Source: Myxococcales bacterium
Lineage (GTDB): Bacteria; Myxococcota_A; Bradymonadia; REDH01
Direction of reading: 5' to 3'
Assembly: GCA_020633625.1 (NCBI GenBank)
Contig: JACKDJ010000026.1
Location: forward strand, 1-58,367
Length of the DNA stretch: 58,367 nt
This document shows positions 1 through 7,500 of this stretch, one piece after another. The notes below the pieces were generated by a model. That model was given only the letters and a program-made list of their open reading frames with translations. It had not been told where the DNA came from and ran no database searches. Numbering within the stretch: the first letter of the stretch is position 1; every line of letters starts with the position of its first letter. Made by a program: the position numbers and the translations under genes.

Positions 1-989
1 TGACTGACCCCCTCGCACACGCGATCGCCTCGCTCAGGCTCGCCGCCCGCCGACGCGTCGCGCCGGCGCTCGGCGACCCGGTGCTGCTCGCGGACGTCGA
101 GCGCGCGTGCGCGGCCACCATAGAAGCGGCCGGGGCCGGCGAGTGCCGGGTACACCGACGGAACGGCGAGATCGTCGCAGCCGTCACCTCGACGCACGAC
201 GAGCGCTCTTGGTTCGGCGAGCCCGTGACGCGGGTCTGGCTCGACGCTGCGCCCGAGGATGTCGACGCGCTGGGGTGGCTCGTAGACGAGCTCCCAGGGG
301 TGTTTCGTCGGGCAGGTCCGACGCTGTTCTGCATGCTCGAGGCCGCCCACGTCGCACCGCTGCTCGACACCGCGCTGGCTTCGGGCGGCGCCGTCGACTC
401 GGTGATGCTTGTCGGGCGCACCCGCGACGCGCGCGCCGGGCTCGGTCGCGTCGACGTTGCCGCGCGACTCGCGGCGGCCGACGTCACGCTGCGGCGCGCT
501 GTCGGCGCAGACGTCGCCGCGATCTCCGAGCTCGACCGCGCCGCGTTCTCAGCGAACCCAGAGTATTGCTGGTTCGGCGCGAACCCGGACTTCCTCGTCG
601 GCCAGCGCGCCGCGCTCGAGGCTGCCGTCGGAGCGGGCGCCCCGCCGTGGGTGTTGGAGCGGGGCGGGCGCGTGCTCGGCTGGTTCCAGGCGTCTGTGTC
701 GTCAAACCCCGAGTGGCCGGCGCACGCGGGAATGGGCGTGGTTCTCGCGCCCGAGCTGCGCAGGCGCGGTCTGCTTCGGGTCGCGTACGCCGTGATGCTG
801 GAGCAGCTCGACACCGCCGGTGTCGAGTGGTTTCGCGGTGGCACGTCCCAGCCGGCCGTGATGAAGCTCGGGCTCGAGATGGGCCGGCGTCTGTGCGGCG
901 TTCACATCCGTGCCGTCTCCGGGTTTGGCGTGGAGCACTTCGCGTCGTGGCTGCCAGCGGGCGGCGCTCCGTCAGCGACCACGGCGTGA
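1..989 (+). CDS. GNAT-fold N-acyltransferase (5' end at window edge)
   Basis: The reading frame is open from the first base. The window begins TG-ACT-GAC, so the true start is probably an NTG codon whose first base lies just outside, giving about 329 residues starting (M)TDPLAHAIASL. A GTG at 81 is an internal alternative. The C-terminal half looks like a GNAT domain: a beta-strand TLRRAVGADVAAISELD, a GWF strand, then GMGVVLAPELRRRGLL, which matches the acyl-CoA pyrophosphate loop (R-x-x-G-x-[GA]) except that Leu replaces the last small residue. The N-terminal half is a separate region I do not recognise. It lies 203 bp ahead of argG on the same strand. Many arginine gene groups carry an acyltransferase, so a role in acylating glutamate is possible but unproven. 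Confidence 0.7.
   Translation, partial: TDPLAHAIASLRLAARRRVAPALGDPVLLADVERACAATIEAAGAGECRVHRRNGEIVAAVTSTHDERSWFGEPVTRVWLDAAPEDVDALGWLVDELPGVFRRAGPTLFCMLEAAHVAPLLDTALASGGAVDSVMLVGRTRDARAGLGRVDVAARLAAADVTLRRAVGADVAAISELDRAAFSANPEYCWFGANPDFLVGQRAALEAAVGAGAPPWVLERGGRVLGWFQASVSSNPEWPAHAGMGVVLAPELRRRGLLRVAYAVMLEQLDTAGVEWFRGGTSQPAVMKLGLEMGRRLCGVHIRAVSGFGVEHFASWLPAGGAPSATTA
810..824. repeat. GACACY-N3-RGTGTC palindrome, copy 1
   Basis: GACACC GCC GGTGTC, encoding Asp-Thr-Ala-Gly-Val inside the GNAT gene. One of nine exact copies in the window. Confidence 0.75.
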
Positions 990-1131
990 CGGGCCCGCAG
1001 GGCTCGGTGTGTCGGACCGCCGCCGCGAGGCCGTCCAACGGGCGTGCGCGCGCTCGAACGGGCGGCGTGCGACGGTCCGGCTGGGCGGCCGCACGGCGAT
1101 CGGACCGGTGGAGCCGGGCCGCGCCCTTCCG

Positions 1132-1159
1132 TTGACGCGCCGCGCCGTTGTGCTACAGG
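1132..1159 (+). promoter_or_regulatory. Candidate sigma70-like promoter of the arg operon
   Basis: TTGACG (1132-1137) and TACAGG (1154-1159) are separated by 16 bases. This leaves a leader of roughly 27 bases before the argG ATG at 1193, which is preceded by a weak GGAACAGG ribosome site. The -35 match is good and the -10 is only fair. No operator is evident. Confidence 0.35.
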
Positions 1160-1192
1160 GGGCGTCCCTTCGGCCTTCAGCCCCGGAACAGG

Positions 1193-2401
1193 ATGACCGA
1201 GCGGCCCGTCTGCGTCATCGCCTTCTCTGGCGGCCTCGACACGAGCCTCTGCGTCGTGTGGCTGCGCGAAGAGTTCGGCTACGACATCGTCACGGCTACC
1301 GTCGACACCGGCGGCTTCTCGGCCGACGAGATCGCCCGCATCGAAGCCCGCAGCCGCGAGCTCGGCGCGATCGCGCATCACACGATCGACGGGACGCAGG
1401 AGCTGTTCGACGGGTGGATCCGCCACATCATCGCGGGCAACTACCGCAAGGGCGGCGTCTACCCGCTCTCTGTCGGCGTCGAGCGCGTCGTTCAGGCGCG
1501 GCACCTCGTCGAGGTCGCCCGTAAGCACGGCGCGAAGGCGGTCTGCCACGGGTCTACCGGCGCGGGCAACGACCAGATCCGGTTCGACGGCGTCCTTCGC
1601 ACCCTCGCGCCCGAGCTCCGCGTCCACGCGCCCATCCGCGAGCTCGGTTGGGGTCGTGCGCAAGAGGCCGACTACCTCGCGTCGAAGGGCTTCGAGGTCG
1701 ACGCGTCGACGAAGCGCTACTCGATCAACGCCGGCCTCTGGGGCACGACGATCGGCGGCGGCGAGACGAAGACGAGCGAGGGTGTGGTCCCCGACGCCGT
1801 CTACCCGGCTACGCGCTCGATCGACGACACGCCGGCCGCCGCGCGCGAGCTGGTCATCGGCTTCGAGGGGGGTATCCCCGTCTCGCTCGACGGCCAGCGT
1901 CTCGCGCCCATCGCGCTCCTCCGCGCCCTCGACGACGTCGCGGCGGAGCACGGCGTCGGGCGCGGCGTGCACCTCGGCGACACGATCATCGGCATCAAGG
2001 GCCGCGTCGCCTTCGAGGCGCCGGCCGCGCAGGTCATCCTCGACGCGCACCGCGAGCTCGAGAAGCTCGTGCTGACCAAGTGGCAGCAGTTCGTGAAGGA
2101 GCAGGTCGCCGCGTTCTACGGGATGTTCCTGCACGAAGGCCGCTACCTCGACCCGGCCCTCCGCGACATCGAGGCGCTGTTCGACTCGTCGCAGCAGCGC
2201 GTCACCGGCGACGTTCGCGTTCGCCTGCACCGCGGCACCGCGACCGTCCTCGCCACGTCGTCGCCGTACTCGATGCTCCGCGCCTCGGCGGGTGCGTACG
2301 GCGAAGAGACCGGCCTCTGGGACGGGCGCGACGCCGAGGGGTTCGCGAAGATCTCGGCAATCCAGACGATGCTCGCGCACCGCGCCGGAGACGACACGTG
2401 A
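1193..2401 (+). CDS. argG: Argininosuccinate synthase
   Basis: This enzyme makes argininosuccinate from citrulline, aspartate and ATP in the cytoplasm. The 402-residue length is normal for the family. The N-terminal PP-loop AFSGGLDTS (residues 10-18) binds ATP, and STGAGNDQIRF and the TSEGVVPDAVYP region are also typical. The ATG at 1193 is chosen because the ATP-binding strand starts at residue 5. A GTG upstream (1148) would add an unsupported extension. Its stop overlaps the start of the next gene (GTGA), so it heads a translationally coupled operon with argC, argF', argB and argE'. Confidence 0.96.
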   Translation: MTERPVCVIAFSGGLDTSLCVVWLREEFGYDIVTATVDTGGFSADEIARIEARSRELGAIAHHTIDGTQELFDGWIRHIIAGNYRKGGVYPLSVGVERVVQARHLVEVARKHGAKAVCHGSTGAGNDQIRFDGVLRTLAPELRVHAPIRELGWGRAQEADYLASKGFEVDASTKRYSINAGLWGTTIGGGETKTSEGVVPDAVYPATRSIDDTPAAARELVIGFEGGIPVSLDGQRLAPIALLRALDDVAAEHGVGRGVHLGDTIIGIKGRVAFEAPAAQVILDAHRELEKLVLTKWQQFVKEQVAAFYGMFLHEGRYLDPALRDIEALFDSSQQRVTGDVRVRLHRGTATVLATSSPYSMLRASAGAYGEETGLWDGRDAEGFAKISAIQTMLAHRAGDDT

Positions 2402-3468
2402 CCGCGAGCGCGGGTGCGCTCCGCTTCACGCGGAAGATTCGGCTCGATCGCCCCGGCTCCGTGACCCTCCCGGCGCGCCTCAACCAGATCGTCGAGGTGT
2501 CGCCCGAGGTCCGCGCCGAAGAGGGCGCGATCGTCGCCTGCCGCGCGCTCACCGACAACCGGGCGTACGGGAACATGGAGCTGCCCAGCGGGCGGCTCGC
2601 GAAGATCGTCGCCGGCAACCTGGTCGCCGGCGCGCTCGGCGCCCGCCACGCTCTGCACGGCTACATGGGCCGCGTCCCGGAGCGCGTCTCGGTCGGCGAC
2701 ACGCTCGCGCTGCTCAACATGGGCGGCGTCATCGGCATCTGCGACTCGCCGAACCCCGATCTCGGCCCTCCGATCCAGCTCGAGGTGCTTGGCCAAGTCT
2801 CGCGCGGCGGCCAGCTCTTGAACATCAAGGACTTCGCGCTGCCCCCGGTCGCCTCGCTCGGCGACGGCGCGCCGCTCGTGCTCGTCGTCGGGACGTGCAT
2901 GAACAGCGGCAAGACCTTCGCGGCCGCCGAGACGATTCGGCTGCTGTCGCAGGCCGGCCAGCGCGTAGCGGCCGGCAAGCTGTCTGGCGTGGCGGCGCAG
3001 CGCGACTTGCTGCTGATGCTCGACAACGGCGCGATCGCGACGTCCTCGTTCGTCGAGTGCGGCCTGCCGTCGACCGTCAACGCCCCCCACCTCGGCGACG
3101 TCGCGCGCGCGGTCGTGCACAAGCTCGACGCCGAGAACGCGGACCTGATTCTGCTCGAGCTCGGTGACGGGATCATCGGCGGGTACAACACCGGCAGCAT
3201 CCTTGCCGACCCGGACATCCGCCGCCGCACCGCGAGCCTCGTGCTCTGCGCCAACGACCTCGTCGGCGCGTGGGGCGGCGTCGAGTACCTGTCGGCGCGC
3301 GGACACCGCGTCGACGTCATCTCTGGACCCGTCACCGACAACGCGGTCGGTACGACGTACATCGAGGGCGAGCTCGGGCTCCGGTCCGCGAACGCCCGCA
3401 CCCAGGCCCCCAAGCTCGCCCGGCACGTCGCCGACTCGCTCGGGCTCGACATCCAGATCGGCCGATGA
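2398..3468 (+). CDS. BioD-like P-loop protein of unknown function in the arginine operon
   Basis: A protein of 356 residues. Residues 1-155 form a beta-rich N-terminal domain (GNMELPSGRLAKIVAGNL, VGDTLALLNMGGVIGICDSPNPDLG is split across 99-123). A P-loop domain follows: GTCMNSGKT (165-173) has the G-x5-GKT spacing of dethiobiotin synthetase (GTDTEVGKT) and of DUF1611/DgcN-type proteins (GTDxxVGK), not the usual G-x4-GKT. LILLELGDGIIGGYN (250-264) is a likely Walker B/acidic loop. Start (GTGA with argG) and stop (ATGA with argC) overlap the neighbours, so it is almost certainly co-translated with arginine enzymes. The operon has no recognisable argA or argJ. DgcN-type relatives have been reported to N-acetylate D-glutamate, so an acylglutamate synthase or ATP-dependent ligase role is a hypothesis only. 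Confidence 0.85.
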   Translation: MTASAGALRFTRKIRLDRPGSVTLPARLNQIVEVSPEVRAEEGAIVACRALTDNRAYGNMELPSGRLAKIVAGNLVAGALGARHALHGYMGRVPERVSVGDTLALLNMGGVIGICDSPNPDLGPPIQLEVLGQVSRGGQLLNIKDFALPPVASLGDGAPLVLVVGTCMNSGKTFAAAETIRLLSQAGQRVAAGKLSGVAAQRDLLLMLDNGAIATSSFVECGLPSTVNAPHLGDVARAVVHKLDAENADLILLELGDGIIGGYNTGSILADPDIRRRTASLVLCANDLVGAWGGVEYLSARGHRVDVISGPVTDNAVGTTYIEGELGLRSANARTQAPKLARHVADSLGLDIQIGR

Positions 3469-4493
3469 CCAACGCACGCGTCGCCATCCTCGGCGCCACC
3501 GGCTACGGCGGCGGAGAGCTCCTTCGCCTGTTGCTGCGCCACCCCAAGGTCGACATCGCGTTCGCGACGAGCCGCAGCCGCGAGGGAGTGCCGGTCGGCG
3601 CCGTTCACCGGAACCTCGACGGCCTCACCGACCTTCGCTTCTCGTCGCCGAGCGTCGCCGAGATCGCGGCGTGCGACATCGTCTTCGGAGCGCTGCCACA
3701 CGGCGCATCCGCAGAGGCGCTCGCACCGGTCGTCCTCGACGGCGCCCGCGTCATCGACCTCTCAGGCGACTTCCGGCTCCGCGACGCGCAGCAATACCGC
3801 GCGTGGTACAAGCGGGAGCACCCGTACCCCGACCTGCTCGCGCGCGCCGTGTACGGCTGCCCCGAGGCGAACCGCGACGCGATCCGGTCCGCGACCCTCG
3901 TCGCGAGCCCCGGCTGCTTCGCGACGGCGATCAACCTCGCGCTGATCCCGGCGGCCTCGCGCATCGAGGGGACGCCGACCGTCGTCGCGATGACCGGCTC
4001 TTCGGGGAGCGGCGCCGAGGCGAGCGAGGGGACGCACCACCCGACGCGGTCGGGCACGCTGCGGCCCTACAAGGTGCTCGGCCACCAGCACGTGCCGGAG
4101 ATCCTGCAGCTCGCCCGCGAGCTCGGCAGTGAGCTTCACGGGCTCGAGTTCACGCCAGTGTCGGCGCCGTTGTCGCGCGGGATCGTCGCCGTCGCGACCG
4201 CCGACCTCGCGCGCCGGGCCACGACCGAGGAGCTCGTCGACGCCTACGCCGCGCACTACGCCGACCACCCGTTCGTGAAGGTCGTTACGTCGCGCGAGCC
4301 CGAGTGTGGCCCTGTCGCGACGACGAACTACGTCGAGGTTCGCCCGCGCGCGACCGCCAGCGGGCGGCTGCACGTGACGTGCGCCATCGACAACCTCGTG
4401 AAGGGAGGCGCCGGTCAGGCCGTGCAGAGCATGAACCTGATGCTGGGCCTCGCCGAGACGATGGGCCTCGACTGGCCCGGGACGTGGCCGTGA
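3465..4493 (+). CDS. argC: N-acyl-gamma-glutamyl-phosphate reductase
   Basis: An NADPH-dependent reductase of acylglutamyl phosphate to the semialdehyde. The 342-residue length is standard. A Rossmann motif ILGATGYGGGELLRLL is at 8-24 and the catalytic Cys151 lies in ASPGCFATAI. TGSSGSGAEASEGTHHPTR resembles the LysY/ArgC branch that accepts varied acyl or carrier groups. It overlaps the P-loop gene upstream (ATGA) and the carbamoyltransferase downstream (GTGA). Confidence 0.95.
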   Translation: MTNARVAILGATGYGGGELLRLLLRHPKVDIAFATSRSREGVPVGAVHRNLDGLTDLRFSSPSVAEIAACDIVFGALPHGASAEALAPVVLDGARVIDLSGDFRLRDAQQYRAWYKREHPYPDLLARAVYGCPEANRDAIRSATLVASPGCFATAINLALIPAASRIEGTPTVVAMTGSSGSGAEASEGTHHPTRSGTLRPYKVLGHQHVPEILQLARELGSELHGLEFTPVSAPLSRGIVAVATADLARRATTEELVDAYAAHYADHPFVKVVTSREPECGPVATTNYVEVRPRATASGRLHVTCAIDNLVKGGAGQAVQSMNLMLGLAETMGLDWPGTWP

Positions 4494-5524
4494 CGCGCGG
4501 GGTCGCCGGCGAGCTTCGCCACTACCTCGGGCCGACGTCGTACTCGCTCGCGGAGTCGCGCGCGCTCCTCGCGTCCGCCGGCGAGCTGAAGAAGTCGCCG
4601 CTCCGCACGGACCTCGCCGGCAAGACGGTCGGCCTGATCTTCTTCAACCCGTCGCTGCGCACGCGGTCGAGCATGACCGTCGGCGCGTTCCAGCTCGGCG
4701 GTCAGGCGCTGACGCTCGACGTCGGCGTCGGCACCTGGAAGCTCGAGCACCGCGACAACTGGGTGATGGACGGCGACGCGGCCGAGCACATCAAGGACGC
4801 CGCGCGGGTGCTGTCGCGATACGTCGACATCCTCGCGATCCGCGCGTTCCCCGAGCGGCGCGGGTGGGGCGAGGATCGGCTCGACCCGATCATCAAGGCG
4901 TTCGCGCGCTGGTCCGAGGTCCCGGTCATCAACCTCGAGTCGTCGCTCTATCACCCGTGCCAGAGCCTCGCCGACCTGATGACGATCGAGGAGCGGCTCG
5001 GCAGCGCGACGGGTCAGCCGCTCGTGATCACGTGGGCGTACCACCCGAAGCCGCTGCCGATGGCGGTCCCGAACTCGATCCTGCTCGAGGCGGCGAAGTT
5101 CGGGATGGACGTGCGGCTCGCCCACCCCGAGGGGTGGGAGCTCGACGACGAGGTGATGACCGAGGCGGCGCGGCTCGCGGAGGGTGCGGGTGGCAAGCTG
5201 ACGGTGCACCACGACCTCGAGGCCGCGCTCCCGGGCGCGCGTGTCGTCTACGCGAAGAGCTGGGGCAGCATCCGGTACTACCGCGACCCGGACGAGGAGG
5301 CGCGGCTCAAGGCGCCGCTGCGGCAGCGCTGGCGCGTCGGGAGCCACCACCTCGCGCAGGGCGATGACGCCGTGTTCATGCACTGTCTGCCCGTTCGTCG
5401 CGGAGTCGTCGTAGACGACGACGTCCTGGATGGCCCGCGGAACGCGGCTTACGACGAGGCAGAGAATCGCCTGCACGTCCAGAAGGCGCTCATGCTGCAA
5501 CTCCTCTCCGAGAACGCGAAGTGA
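4490..5524 (+). CDS. argF': N-acylornithine carbamoyltransferase, predicted N-succinylornithine-specific
   Basis: This enzyme carbamoylates N-acylornithine to N-acylcitrulline. The 344-residue protein resembles Xanthomonas acetylornithine transcarbamylase and Bacteroides succinylornithine transcarbamylase, not ordinary ArgF: FFNPSLRTRSS (51-61) binds carbamoyl phosphate, and VMDGDAAEHI, VITWAYHPKPLP, VYAKSWG, HCLPVRR and ENRLHVQKAL follow. The residue known to set specificity (Glu92 in X. campestris, Pro90 in B. fragilis) aligns with Ala98 here (MDGD-A-A98-EH). From published mutants of that residue as I recall them, Ala favours N-succinylornithine. The lysine in LHVQKAL that acetyl enzymes carry is kept, so it has features of both types. 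Start GTG overlaps argC. Confidence 0.92.
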   Translation: MTRGVAGELRHYLGPTSYSLAESRALLASAGELKKSPLRTDLAGKTVGLIFFNPSLRTRSSMTVGAFQLGGQALTLDVGVGTWKLEHRDNWVMDGDAAEHIKDAARVLSRYVDILAIRAFPERRGWGEDRLDPIIKAFARWSEVPVINLESSLYHPCQSLADLMTIEERLGSATGQPLVITWAYHPKPLPMAVPNSILLEAAKFGMDVRLAHPEGWELDDEVMTEAARLAEGAGGKLTVHHDLEAALPGARVVYAKSWGSIRYYRDPDEEARLKAPLRQRWRVGSHHLAQGDDAVFMHCLPVRRGVVVDDDVLDGPRNAAYDEAENRLHVQKALMLQLLSENAK

Positions 5525-6402
5525 TCATGGAAGACATCAACGTCCTCAAGCAGGCGCTGCCGTACATCCGTCGCTTCAAGGGCGCGACGTTCGTGATCAA
5601 GCTCGGCGGCGAGGCGATGTCGACGCGCGAGGCGCTCGAGCGCGTCATCGACGACGTCTCGTTGCTGTACCTCGTCGGCATCCGCGTCGTCCTCGTGCAC
5701 GGCGGCGGCGTCCACGTCACCCGCGTCGCGGAGCAGCTCGGCGTCGAGACGCGGTTCGTCGGCGGTCGGCGCATCACCGACGAGCAGACGCTCGACGTGC
5801 TGAAGATGGTCATCGCCGGCAAGATCAGCGTCGAGATCCTGTCGACCCTCAAGAAGAAGGCGATCCCGGCGATGGGCGTGTCCGGCGTCGCCGCCGGCGT
5901 CATCGAGGCGCGGCGCCGCCCGCCGACGAAGGTCACCGGCTCTGACGACCAAGTCATCGACTTCGGCGAGGTCGGCGACATCGAGCGCATCGATACCCAC
6001 CTGATCAGCCTGCTCCTCGACAACGGCTACGTCCCCGTCCTCTCGCCGCTCGGCGCCGACGCCGACGGCAACGTGCTCAACATCAATGCAGACACGGTCG
6101 CGTGCCGTCTCGCCGCGTCGCTGCAGGCCGAGAAGCTGCTGCTGATGACCGGCACCCTGGGTGTCATGGGCGACATGAGCGACCCGACGACGCTCATCAG
6201 CCGCCTGACGGCCGAAGAGGCGCGCCAGGCGATCGCCGACGGGATCATCCGCGGCGGCATGATCCCGAAGATCGAAGAGGCCCTGCGCGCCATCGACCGC
6301 GGCGCCGGACAGGTGCACATTTTGAGCGCCGTCGAGCCGCACCAGATCCTGCTCGAGGTGTTCACGCCGTCGGGCTGCGGCACGATGCTCGTCGCCGGCT
6401 GA
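5521..6402 (+). CDS. argB: N-acylglutamate kinase
   Basis: It phosphorylates N-acylglutamate and belongs to the amino acid kinase fold. The 293-residue length is typical. FVIKLGGEAM carries the catalytic lysine and glycine loop; VLVHGGGVHV is the substrate loop (canonical forms have HGGGPQI or similar); NINADTVACRLAASLQAEKLLLMT is the nucleotide region and GGMIPKIEEAL is conserved. GTG at 5521 overlaps the argF' stop; ATG at 5527 is an alternative two codons later. No long N-terminal arginine-sensing helix is present beyond the first ~15 residues. Confidence 0.95.
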   Translation: MIMEDINVLKQALPYIRRFKGATFVIKLGGEAMSTREALERVIDDVSLLYLVGIRVVLVHGGGVHVTRVAEQLGVETRFVGGRRITDEQTLDVLKMVIAGKISVEILSTLKKKAIPAMGVSGVAAGVIEARRRPPTKVTGSDDQVIDFGEVGDIERIDTHLISLLLDNGYVPVLSPLGADADGNVLNINADTVACRLAASLQAEKLLLMTGTLGVMGDMSDPTTLISRLTAEEARQAIADGIIRGGMIPKIEEALRAIDRGAGQVHILSAVEPHQILLEVFTPSGCGTMLVAG

Positions 6403-6410
6403 GTCGGTCC

Positions 6411-7490
6411 GTGCACGATGTCGCCTCGCCGTCCGCGCTGATTGAGCTGCTCCAGCGTCTCGTTCGATCCGAGTCCGTCTCGGGCAACGAGGCCGCCGCG
6501 CTGCAGATCTGGGCCGACTTCGCCGAGTCTGCCGGCTTCGCCGCGCAGTGGCACGGCCGCAACGTGTGGATCGAGCGGCGGGTCAACGACGGGCCGGCGC
6601 TGCTGTTCAACTCGCACCTCGACACCGTCAAGGCGAGCTCGACGTGGACGCGCGACCCGTGGGACGGCGCGCTCGAAGAGGGGCGGCTCCATGGGCTCGG
6701 CGCGAACGACGCGAAGGGCTGCGTCGCCGCTCAGATCGCAGCTGCCGTGCGGCTCGTAGCGACCGGGTTCGCCGGAAACGTCGTCGTCTGCGCGTCATGC
6801 GACGAAGAGACGGGCGGGCAGGGCATGGAGATCGTCTCGAAGCTCCTCCCGCGCTACGACGCGGCGGTCATCGGTGAGCCGAACGACTTCGCCGTCGCGC
6901 GCGGCCAGCGCGGGCTCGTGAAGGGCTACGTCCATGTCCCGGGCCGACGCGCGCACGCGAGCCGCCCGTGGCAGGGACACAACGCCGTCCACGCCGCGGC
7001 CCGCGCCGTCGTCGCGCTCGAGCGCGACGACCTGAACGTCCCCGGCGACCTGACGCGCGCGACGCTGCAGGTGACGATGATCGACGGCGGGCTGCAGTCG
7101 AACGTCGTGCCCGACCACTGCAAGCTGACGCTCGACTGTCGCACGACCCCCGAGTTCGACAACGCGGCGATGACCGACCACATCGAGGCGGTCGCCGCGA
7201 CCGTCGGCGGCCGCTTCGAGACGTACTCCGACCGCTTCGAGCCCGTGCACACGCCCGCCGACTCGGCGCTCGTCCAGGCCGCGCTCGAGGTGACCGGTGC
7301 GGCGACACCGACGGTGTTCCCGAGCGTCTGCGACCTCTTCTGGGTCGCCCACGTCCCGGCGGTCGTCATGGGGCCAGGTCGCCCCGAGCGCAGCCATCAG
7401 GCCGACGAATTCGTGCTCGTCGACGAGGTAGAGCGCGGCGCCGAGCTGTACGCGGCGATCGCGCGCGCCTGGTGGGCGCGAGTCGCCTAG
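6411..7490 (+). CDS. argE': M20 deacylase, predicted N-acylcitrulline deacylase
   Basis: A 359-residue zinc amidohydrolase of the ArgE/DapE/LysK group. Metal and catalytic motifs in order: LLFNSHLDTV, GANDAKG (bridging Asp), CDEETGG (catalytic Glu), IGEPN, and a C-terminal ERSHQADEFV His. It starts 8 bases after argB. Because the carbamoyltransferase works on acylornithine, the expected substrate is N-succinyl- or N-acetyl-citrulline, with citrulline passed to ArgG, rather than acetylornithine. GTG at 6411 is chosen because it sits directly before the first conserved helix (LIELLQRLVRSESVSG). Confidence 0.9.
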   Translation: MHDVASPSALIELLQRLVRSESVSGNEAAALQIWADFAESAGFAAQWHGRNVWIERRVNDGPALLFNSHLDTVKASSTWTRDPWDGALEEGRLHGLGANDAKGCVAAQIAAAVRLVATGFAGNVVVCASCDEETGGQGMEIVSKLLPRYDAAVIGEPNDFAVARGQRGLVKGYVHVPGRRAHASRPWQGHNAVHAAARAVVALERDDLNVPGDLTRATLQVTMIDGGLQSNVVPDHCKLTLDCRTTPEFDNAAMTDHIEAVAATVGGRFETYSDRFEPVHTPADSALVQAALEVTGAATPTVFPSVCDLFWVAHVPAVVMGPGRPERSHQADEFVLVDEVERGAELYAAIARAWWARVA

Positions 7491-7500
7491 GGCAACTTGC

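Noticed and set aside
7303..7317. GACACCGACGGTGTT near copy of the dispersed palindrome
   Set aside because: One mismatch and in a different codon phase (Ala-Thr-Pro-Thr-Val); not counted among the exact copies.
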